Both the position numbers and the translations under genes were made by a program. The notes under the pieces were generated by a model. The model did not search any database. It was not told the DNA's origin and saw only the letters and a list, made by a program, of their open reading frames with translations. Below are positions 52,401-57,784 of a stretch of 57,784 bases of DNA, one piece after another (the stretch's first letter is position 1; every line of letters begins with the position of its first letter). This DNA is from Bacteroidetes bacterium UBA6183 (GTDB lineage Bacteria > Bacteroidota > Bacteroidia > UKL13-3): positions 3,611 to 61,394 of the forward strand of contig DITN01000029.1 in assembly GCA_002422865.1 (NCBI GenBank), read 5' to 3'.

Positions 52401-55400
52401 TTTGATATACGTGGTGTACTTAACGGAAGTGCAACTCAAAATACAGCAAGTATATATTTTGATGGCAACAATGATTATGTTGAAGTTCCTACCGGATTAA
52501 ACCTAACTAAAAAGTCGTTCTCTTTAGAGATATGGGCCAGAAGAGGTAGTTTAGGAAAACAAATTATGTTCTCACAGGGAATAGATGCAACTCAAAATAT
52601 GGCCATTGGTTTTGATGAAAATAATAAGTTCTTCTTTAGTATTGGCAATGAAACAGTAAGAACTAATACGGCTATAACAGATACAAACAGTTTCCAGCAT
52701 TATACCATATCATACAATTTTGATAACGACCAATGTGAGTTATTTGTAAACGGTGTTGTTTCAAATACAGGTAATACCAGTATTTATTCAAACTATGAAG
52801 GTGGTGGTAAAACCATGATAGGTATGTTGTCGAACAGCAATAACTTCTTCTTTAAAGGTAATCTTCGCGATTTAAGATTGTGGTCTAAAACACGAAACTC
52901 AGCTGCAATATTAAGTTCAATAAACCGCAGTCTAAAAGGTACCGAATCGGGCATCATGGCCAATTGGCGTTTTGATGAAGCAACAGGTTTACAAGCCAAA
53001 GATTACATCAGATCGCGTCATGCTACCATTGTTAATGCTGTTTGGGAAATTTCTCCTAAAGGTAAATCATACCGAATTGTTAACGAACCTTTGGCTGTTG
53101 AGGCTGCAGATATTGCATTTACTGGTGAAAACGATTTCACCATTGAATTCTGGTTTAAAGGAAATAATGTTGGTGGTAATGTTGCCTTGTTCTCAAATGG
53201 AAAGGGTGATTCTACCGACCAAAATCCGGGTATAAAATGGAGCATTGAAAAAGATGCTTCAGGAAAAATATTTATCAAACATATGGGCCTAAGTTTCGAA
53301 GCTGTTTCAACCAACTTCTTCGATGGCAATTGGCATCATTTTGCCATGGTGCTGCAACGTGCAACAAGCCTAGCGGTATTTATTGATGGCAATCAACAAA
53401 ACTCTACTTCGTCATCAAGCTTTAAAGAATTTGGAGGAAGTAAAGTTTGGATTGGTGGACGAGGTTATGAGCCACCTGTTGGTCCAACAGTGGTTGACAG
53501 AACGTTTAACGGATACATTGATGAAGTAAGGGTTTGGAGTTCGGCAAGAACACAATCACAAATAGATCGTGATCGCGTTAATCGTTTGGCAGGAACCGAA
53601 TCGGATATTGTATTATATATACCTTTTGAGTTATATACCATTAATATGGGTGTTCCTATTTTAACCGCAAGCCTTTCGGATATTAAATCTCCGGGTCGTG
53701 TTATTACAGGAACAAATTCTTCAGGCAGTGGGTTAAATGAAGAGTCACCAACTATAAAGTTACAACGTCCTGTTGAGTCGATTAACTTTACCTATGCCAT
53801 TAATAACGACAAGATTATTTTAACACCGAACACATTACCTGAGTTAATAGAAAACGTAACATTAGATATTACAGTTAAAAATGTTTACGACTTAAATGGC
53901 AACAAAATGCAATCGCCAAAAACATGGATTGCATATGTTGACAAGAACCAGGTGAAATGGCAGGACCAAGAGTTTAATTTTGTTAAAAAACGTGGTGAAG
54001 CATTAACGTTTACCAGCAACGTTGTTAACTCGGGAGGAGCTTTAAAAATATTTAATATCCAAAATCTTCCTTCATGGTTAAGTGCCAGCCCTGCATCAGG
54101 TAATGTGCCGCCAAATAGTTACCGCACTGTAAAATTTACTGTTGATCCAAATGCAAACATTGGCGAGTACGAAAATGAAGTTCAGTTGCTTACAGATTTC
54201 GGCTATCCTGATAACCTATTAGTAAGGTTAAAAGTGTTTGCAGAGCCACCGGCATCATGGATTGTTAATCCTGGTGCTTTCCAAAATGCGATGAGTATTG
54301 TTGGTCAAATCAGAATTAACAATGTGATATCAACCAATCCTGATGATAAGTTGGGTGCATTTGTAAATGGGCAATGCAGAGGTATCGCGTCATTGCAGTA
54401 TTTCTCTCAAATAGATCGTTATTACGCGTTTTTAAATGTGTACAGTAACGTTTCGTCAGGAGAGCAAATTGAATTCAAAATATGGAATGCAAGCGAGGGA
54501 AAAATTCACTCGGATGTAACACCACAGATTCAGTTTATATCGAATGGACAAATTGGAACCATTTCTGCCCCTCAAGTATTCAACGCCACTGATAAACTTA
54601 CAAGCTTTATCCCGTTAAGTACAGGTTGGAATTGGATATCGTTTAACCTAGCCATGAGAGATTCAAACGATTTGAATGCTTTATTCAGAGGTCTGAACTC
54701 AGGCACAGGCGATATATTTAGAAGCTTAACTTCACTAGCAGATTACTCGGCTCTTAATGGTTGGGTTGGTGCTTTGGCAGGAAATAGTTCTGGTGTTAAG
54801 CCAGAGCAATCATACCGCATTAGAATGAGTAATCTTGATACTTTAGTTGTTAACGGTGTTGAGATTGATCCTACAACTCGTCCAATCAAACTAGATTCGG
54901 GATGGAATTGGATTGGTTTTATCTCTCAAAGAAACCTGAGTGTAACGGAGGCATTCTCTTCTTTAAATGCTTCTAACGGAGATTTGGTAAAGAGCCAAAG
55001 TCAGTTTGCATTGTATGATAATAACATTGGTTGGGTTGGTAGTTTAACAACCATGATACCAAGTAAAGGGTACATGTACAGATCGGCTGCTAACACGGTG
55101 TTTGCTTACCCTCGCTCGGCTATGTTTGGTAAAACTGGTGTTACGGAAAATGCATACAGAAGCAACTTCTTTAATGTTGATGTTGCCAAGTACGAGAAAA
55201 ATATGAATGCAATTGTTGATGCAGGAGTTTGTAACGATGTATTGACAAGTGGAAGGTTTAGTTTGGGCGCATACGCTGATAATCAACTACGTGGAGCCAC
55301 CAAGGTAACCACGTTATCAAATGGAAGAAATGTATTTTTCATTACCATGTTGGCAAACAATGAGCAGGATAACTTAACATTTAAGTTACTTGATGAAAAA

Positions 55401-55802
55401 ACGGGTACTACCTACGATTTATCAGGTGGCCTTAAGTTTGAAAATAACAAATTAATCGGCACCATCAGTCAACCTCATACTTTAACCACTTCGGGTAACT
55501 TTAATTGTAACGACTTTGCACAAGGTAAAGTAAACGGACTCCAAATTTTTGCTCATCCAAATCCATTTAATCATAATGTAGTTGTTAACGTTCAAGGCTT
55601 AAATGCTTCTAAACTTAAAGTTAAGGTACTTGATGTTACCGGCAAGTTGGTTGACGAATTTGAGCACAACTCATCAGGTCAAATAAATACTGATATTGAT
55701 TGGAATCCTGAAGAGCGTGGTATAAACCTGAAGCAAGGTTTCTATTTTGTGGAAGTTGAAGGAAATAACCAAACCTTAAGAACTAAAATTATTAAATATT
55801 AA
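46434..55802 (+). CDS. giant secreted LamG / fibronectin-III protein with T9SS sorting domain
   Basis: This 3122-residue protein has a signal peptide (hydrophobic IFSIVLLMLFSLTKVFS, then QTAFQP). Approximate order: four fibronectin III-like domains (180-560), LamG/concanavalin-like domain 1 (594-770), a long beta-rich middle, LamG 2 (2003-2209), LamG 3 (2219-2400), a BACON-like/Ig segment, a 110-residue module shared with the next gene (2605-2720), two GWNWI repeats (2731 and 2823) and a T9SS type A sorting domain (3035-3122; AHPNPF ... LKVKVLDVTGKLVDEF ... KQGFYFVEVEGN). It should be exported by T9SS and anchored or released at the surface, as a carbohydrate-binding adhesin. The C-terminal domain is normally cleaved. 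Confidence 0.92.
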   Translation: MTNMLPLQRFIKTIFSIVLLMLFSLTKVFSQTAFQPLTHVSAFYMNGECEGKIKFKFLFQEKDPQQELTNFTLYYLKPSTNTWISIAVVNNNHNNAIDWTETWWGAIRYYSLSGQNGANITNGNFINEGGLRFKDFVWNNVPADAYGTSGVITLASAGSFGFSTWQHTTSSSRIIVPLPVLNAPGTVAATNGTHCDKVAITWSTPGSFPCSYAQEVYRDNVRIATISGSATSYDDAAAPQGPVTYYVKAAHTTTTNNGLISSYASNTVIGSRNASALPPSGINATTTRCDGKISVSWSFTGNNPPNFRIFRSTASNGTYTQIAEVGGGERSYTDNSVPNANLYYYKVATVGTCGESMSGTYYEGQAPAAPAKPTNVAAVTNGSSGFNISWTDNSNNETGFIVERTIQGAPGSTLFNVDANQTSYVDNSVLACVNYIYTVKSFNNCQPGGNASLVNPTVRIFPNISNSFDATHKLKCSKGYFTNMVQLEWGSNDIDIINQYRIYRKTYGATGDSTLIGTASMGDGSFIDNNAISGILYKYTVIGVLNCAGFTRFTNHTEDIGFRTAFGTVSGSIAYQGGFALQHAKVMVTPSAASFIGASINFPNTNGRLTVPSSSKLDFDNGVTLETWFRAANTTGNKELITLTAGTKTISIGLSGANLKFDLNNGSTIRTYTSGLTYLANNYNQATAVVRNDSMIVYLNGIRAGGLSLSGYTIFPLANASVSMANGFVGNIDEVRIYNRAKTLTQAMEDYSRRVDPDDDGLLCYYTFDENITNYNGFFDYSRVGNVFNEHHGTILNGNFSNIIPSTSQLAYASYTDATGSYVVTNIGYQSGGQVFSITPSFETHSFTPINRTAFIGEGAAVHNQQDFTDISSFPVSGTVMYANTSCPAEGIYLKIDGVRVVRNGEPITTDQLGAFNIEMPIGKHVITVEKTGHVFSQGRFPSTGEFNFQNAVANIQFIDSTLIKVVGRAVGGAIEANKKPGLGKSINNIGVTRIAFKSQLGNGCKTVSITTNDSTGEYVAYLPPLVYTVDTVKVLSNPIVNFGTQAILDLTNATTRESAYDTTYITGSLQVARIDSVSFNKRRDFIFYTSPELYFARTVAKTPTDSAFVGETRIDLDTVNFISLVPNNPFTYPVFRQFKPYTAKVYAYDVYVNRDRIPNVQFKVPLDGYLLINNALASAEGAVQQIEMKGGVATYTFRGGGPDLTTNNSNPAFSFTKTLTANFYTSGTGGVRNVSWLPNPGNTPYRGYVFGGRGRGTNFLTNGPEKVDLILRDPPGSASSSTWAKNTTYNTIKRYSNLNNTNGSFMGTVHLGAKWEASVGLVFEISLENEIGGNAGFGVTKETTAGTNGELVESYSSNISLSTGSGPDQVGAKADILFGHSTNYALGIADNLMLVNAATCAIPGVICGTTDYNGYKIGIRSNLAVNPKGIQTVFAYTVGEVEDIVIPNLVKARNKTLATATKRNGQPRYTINFTNEDDPNYEKKFGANNDDPIWGASRNNNDFKVQDFADRTGPSYTFAPDSLFEVDSVRYYNNQIRLWKEALAKNEKEKYDAFELNIGNILNSGTNTSIGKATITREFSVTKSKEETSYEEVYLAHDETYGFRALAGGSGIELNGSLTLGETNTLDEGSSTDTTTTISYTLNDGDDGDLISVDIVDPGTGNGHLFRLRGGQTSCPYEGEVWANYYKPSDTIHASTYHEQGESVKLSSGTAKRHIPTIQVPQPVIFNVPADQAATFTIQLGNSSESEDDQDYSLRIIEVTNPNGAILTIDGLDPNRDFSIPYATNISKTLSVKRGPLYYDYDSILLVFKSPCDDDIADSAYISVHFIPTCTQPIVYIPGDKWTLNRSFKDTMNVIITGYDYNFGGFKDISFQYKPSSSSQWNILETFHKVPPLPIDKEIPTIQPYIEYAWNMRQMVDGPYDIRAVSTCAAPGHPDAKVESLVNRGLADRINPSPFGNPSPADGILSPNDEISIQFNELVDNASLTYSNFDIRGVLNGSATQNTASIYFDGNNDYVEVPTGLNLTKKSFSLEIWARRGSLGKQIMFSQGIDATQNMAIGFDENNKFFFSIGNETVRTNTAITDTNSFQHYTISYNFDNDQCELFVNGVVSNTGNTSIYSNYEGGGKTMIGMLSNSNNFFFKGNLRDLRLWSKTRNSAAILSSINRSLKGTESGIMANWRFDEATGLQAKDYIRSRHATIVNAVWEISPKGKSYRIVNEPLAVEAADIAFTGENDFTIEFWFKGNNVGGNVALFSNGKGDSTDQNPGIKWSIEKDASGKIFIKHMGLSFEAVSTNFFDGNWHHFAMVLQRATSLAVFIDGNQQNSTSSSSFKEFGGSKVWIGGRGYEPPVGPTVVDRTFNGYIDEVRVWSSARTQSQIDRDRVNRLAGTESDIVLYIPFELYTINMGVPILTASLSDIKSPGRVITGTNSSGSGLNEESPTIKLQRPVESINFTYAINNDKIILTPNTLPELIENVTLDITVKNVYDLNGNKMQSPKTWIAYVDKNQVKWQDQEFNFVKKRGEALTFTSNVVNSGGALKIFNIQNLPSWLSASPASGNVPPNSYRTVKFTVDPNANIGEYENEVQLLTDFGYPDNLLVRLKVFAEPPASWIVNPGAFQNAMSIVGQIRINNVISTNPDDKLGAFVNGQCRGIASLQYFSQIDRYYAFLNVYSNVSSGEQIEFKIWNASEGKIHSDVTPQIQFISNGQIGTISAPQVFNATDKLTSFIPLSTGWNWISFNLAMRDSNDLNALFRGLNSGTGDIFRSLTSLADYSALNGWVGALAGNSSGVKPEQSYRIRMSNLDTLVVNGVEIDPTTRPIKLDSGWNWIGFISQRNLSVTEAFSSLNASNGDLVKSQSQFALYDNNIGWVGSLTTMIPSKGYMYRSAANTVFAYPRSAMFGKTGVTENAYRSNFFNVDVAKYEKNMNAIVDAGVCNDVLTSGRFSLGAYADNQLRGATKVTTLSNGRNVFFITMLANNEQDNLTFKLLDEKTGTTYDLSGGLKFENNKLIGTISQPHTLTTSGNFNCNDFAQGKVNGLQIFAHPNPFNHNVVVNVQGLNASKLKVKVLDVTGKLVDEFEHNSSGQINTDIDWNPEERGINLKQGFYFVEVEGNNQTLRTKIIKY
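54625..55080 (+). repeat. tandem GWNWI repeat inside the giant protein
   Basis: Two units of about 92 residues begin GWNWISFN (near 54625) and GWNWIGFI (near 54901). Each continues with an LN..NGD element, a five- to seven-residue gap, then NGWVGALA or IGWVGSLT and a P-x3-Y-x-R/Y-R stretch. They precede the sorting domain. Confidence 0.75.
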
Positions 55803-55812
55803 TAGAGGGTTT

Positions 55813-55857
55813 GCAATAAACATGGTTATCCCCAGCCATGTTTATTGCTTACTTTTT
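55813..55857 (+). terminator. Rho-independent terminator after the giant gene
   Basis: Arms gcaataaacatgg (55813-55825) and ccatgtttattgc (55836-55848) are perfect 13-base complements around a 10-base loop, followed by ttactttttaaa. It lies 10 bases after the stop codon and separates the two adhesin genes. Confidence 0.85.
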
Positions 55858-55893
55858 AAACCTAATTATAAATAAACAACACCTTTTCCCTAT

Positions 55894-57784
55894 ATGAAAA
55901 TTAAACAGATACTTTATCTAGCGCTGCTTTTTTTTGTCTCAAAAATGGCTTCGGCTACCGCCCCAACTTGGAGCGTTACACCGGCTTCCTACCAGTATTC
56001 TATGACTGTAATAGCGGTGGCAAATGTTAACTGCATTGAACTTACTAACCCAAGTGTTCGCATAGGTGCTTTTGTTGGTAATGATTGCCGTGGTACAGTG
56101 CTAACCAGCACAGTAATTAACGGCAGGTATTTGGCTTCTATGATTGTATATAGCAATGTAACATCCGGAGAAACTGTTACCTTCAAAGTTTACAACCCAA
56201 CCAACGATTCAGTTTATGATGCAAGGGTTACCGCAGCATTTCAAGATAATGCAAGTTATGGATTGAGTGCAGCGCCTTATGAAATAAAAAGCAACAATGC
56301 CCCTACAGCCATTCAATTATCTAACAATGCTGTAAACGAAGGCCAGCCTATTAATACCAATATTGGTAATTTAACAACTACTGATGTGGATGCTGGCGAA
56401 ACTTTCACATACACTTTAGTAAGTGGTACAGGTAGCACGGATAATGCTAACTTTAATATATCGGGTAATACGTTACGTACAAACGCGGTATTAAACTTCA
56501 CCAATAAATCAAGCCACAGCATAAGAGTAAGAAGCACAGATGCAAATGGATGCTATTTTGAGCAAACCTATACCATTGCTGTTAATGATGTCAACACTGC
56601 TCCTTCAGAAATTTTTATAAGTGATTCGACTGTAAGTGAAAACAGTGCTTCTTTAACAGTGGTAGGTTCTTTTTCTGCACTAGATAACGATTTGAGTGAT
56701 ACCTACACTTATGCTTTAGTGAGTGGCGCAGGAAGCACAGATAACGCAAGCTTTAACATCAACGGAACAAACCTTCGTACGTTAGCAATGTTTAACTATG
56801 AGGTTAAATCAAGCTACAGCATTAGGGTAAGAGTAACCGATGGTGCTGCAAATACTTTTGACAGGATATTTACCATTTTGGTTGATGACATGAACGATGC
56901 ACCAACCAATATTATGGTAAACGGAAATGCAGTAGGTACAACCTTTGCAGAAAACAAACCATTGGGTTCGGTAATAGCTAATTTAACCACTACAGATGAA
57001 GATGTTGCCAATACATTTACTTATAGTTTTGTAAATACGGCCGGTAATAACAATAGCGACTTTACAATTATTGGTTCGCAATTGCGCACAAACAACTTGT
57101 TTGATTTTGAAACACGTCAAAACTATGTAGTATTTATACAAACCAATGACGGAAATGGAGGTTTGTTTACTAAACAATTATTATTAACGGTAACCGATAG
57201 TAACGATGCACCAACTGCCATTAATTTAACCAATACAAGTATCAGCGAAAACCTTGTTACAAATACTTTTATTGGTAAGTTATCTGCTAACGACCCTGAC
57301 GCAAGTGCAATACATAGTTTTGCATTGGTACTTGGTGCTGGTAGTAGCGGTAACACCAACTTTGTAATAAGCAACGATAGTTTATATACAAGTACTTCTT
57401 TCGATTTCGAAGCAGCATCAAGCCATAGCATAAGAGTTGCTGCAAACGATGGTAATGGTGGTATTTTCCAACAAACGTTTACTATCAATGTTTTAAATGC
57501 TAATGATACCCCAACAGATATCAATATTACATCAAATCAAATTGCCGAGAACTTACCCGCAAATACAACTGTTGGTACCCTCTCAACAGCCGACCAAGAT
57601 GTGGCTAATACTTTTATTTATACTTTAGTATCAGGCACAGGAAGCACGGATAATAACAGCTTTAATATTTCAGGTAACGCATTGCGTTCTTCTGTTTCTT
57701 ACGATTTTGAAACGAAAAATAGTTATTCAGTAAGACTTCGTGCTACTGATAATGGTGGTTCATATTTTGAAAAAGTGTTTACCA
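55894..57784 (+). CDS. secreted cadherin-like repeat protein, N-terminal part (runs off window)
   Basis: An ATG at 55894 opens a frame that stays open to the last base (630 codons). MKIKQILYLALLFFVS and SKMASA form a signal peptide. Residues about 24-120 (PTWSVTPASYQYSMTV ... GAFVGNDCRG ... VYSNVTSGE) repeat a module of the giant protein upstream. From residue 136, five cadherin-like/Ig-like repeats begin at 56299, 56599, 56899, 57208 and 57508, each about 100 residues: AP-T-x-I ... SEN ... D-D ... YTLVSGTGSTDNxxFNI ... LR ... SYSIRVR ... D. They resemble Ca2+-binding CHDL adhesin repeats. A C-terminal T9SS domain is expected beyond the edge. Confidence 0.88.
   Translation, partial: MKIKQILYLALLFFVSKMASATAPTWSVTPASYQYSMTVIAVANVNCIELTNPSVRIGAFVGNDCRGTVLTSTVINGRYLASMIVYSNVTSGETVTFKVYNPTNDSVYDARVTAAFQDNASYGLSAAPYEIKSNNAPTAIQLSNNAVNEGQPINTNIGNLTTTDVDAGETFTYTLVSGTGSTDNANFNISGNTLRTNAVLNFTNKSSHSIRVRSTDANGCYFEQTYTIAVNDVNTAPSEIFISDSTVSENSASLTVVGSFSALDNDLSDTYTYALVSGAGSTDNASFNINGTNLRTLAMFNYEVKSSYSIRVRVTDGAANTFDRIFTILVDDMNDAPTNIMVNGNAVGTTFAENKPLGSVIANLTTTDEDVANTFTYSFVNTAGNNNSDFTIIGSQLRTNNLFDFETRQNYVVFIQTNDGNGGLFTKQLLLTVTDSNDAPTAINLTNTSISENLVTNTFIGKLSANDPDASAIHSFALVLGAGSSGNTNFVISNDSLYTSTSFDFEAASSHSIRVAANDGNGGIFQQTFTINVLNANDTPTDINITSNQIAENLPANTTVGTLSTADQDVANTFIYTLVSGTGSTDNNSFNISGNALRSSVSYDFETKNSYSVRLRATDNGGSYFEKVFT
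56299..57784 (+). repeat. five tandem cadherin-like repeats, period about 300 bases
   Basis: Unit starts at 56299, 56599, 56899, 57208 and 57508 give periods of 300, 300, 309 and 300 bases. The protein motif YTLVSGTGSTDN is almost identical in units 1 and 5 and similar in unit 2 (YALVSGAGSTDN), while units 3 and 4 have diverged, which suggests recent duplication or gene conversion among some units. Confidence 0.85.

Noticed and set aside
55989..57524. Several minus-strand open frames opposite the cadherin-like gene
   Set aside because: They are antisense shadows of a clear repeat protein reading through the whole region on the plus strand.
1..57784. tRNA, rRNA, CRISPR arrays, transposases
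   Set aside because: None was recognised on either strand; there are no regular short repeats with unique spacers and no DDE or Tyr recombinase motifs in the open frames.

Overview
The window comes from a Bacteroidota (Bacteroidetes) chromosome. The evidence is AT-rich DNA, promoter-like TAnnTTTG elements in place of clear Shine-Dalgarno sites, many lipoproteins, a giant secreted protein with a type IX secretion (T9SS) C-terminal sorting domain, and Bacteroidota-typical families (LOG, YqeY, ComA-like, M1 peptidase with C-terminal barrel-like region). All calls are from reading translations and motifs by eye; no database search was possible.

Layout. Positions 1-3778 hold housekeeping genes on the minus strand: malic enzyme (cut by the window edge), LOG-type phosphoribohydrolase, GatB/YqeY protein, phosphosulfolactate synthase-like protein and a TPR protein. 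3976-7041 is a large M1 metallopeptidase. 7038-8597 is a compact three-gene HipBST-like toxin-antitoxin operon with three evenly spaced operator palindromes over its promoter. 8839-9684 is an orphan lipoprotein. 9713-13078 holds a TPR protein and a Wzx-like flippase.

13642-46191 is a large, visibly more AT-rich cell-surface locus, almost entirely on the minus strand with overlapping or near-touching genes. It contains an ABC exporter (Wzm permease and Wzt ATPase with a C-terminal substrate-recognition domain), a WecE-like sugar aminotransferase, a GNAT acyltransferase, a ketoacyl-ACP synthase III with its own acyl-carrier-like protein, four glycosyltransferase-like proteins, a TMTC-like membrane glycosyltransferase, an epimerase, AsnB, two UbiA-type prenyltransferases, a methyltransferase, HTTM-like and LMF-like membrane proteins, and a run of lipoproteins (SUMF1/FGE-like, FKBP-like, transglutaminase-like, WD40-like). 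Its outstanding feature is an array of nine phytanoyl-CoA dioxygenase (PhyH) domains in eight genes, plus one further 2OG-Fe(II)-type oxygenase. These lie between the two halves of the ABC exporter and just beyond the Wzt half. I infer a locus that builds, oxidatively decorates and exports a lipid-linked glycan or related surface molecule.

46434-57784 holds two secreted adhesin-like genes on the plus strand: a 3122-residue LamG/fibronectin-III protein with a T9SS sorting domain, and the first 630 residues of a cadherin-like repeat protein that runs off the window. They share one sequence module and are separated by a strong terminator hairpin.
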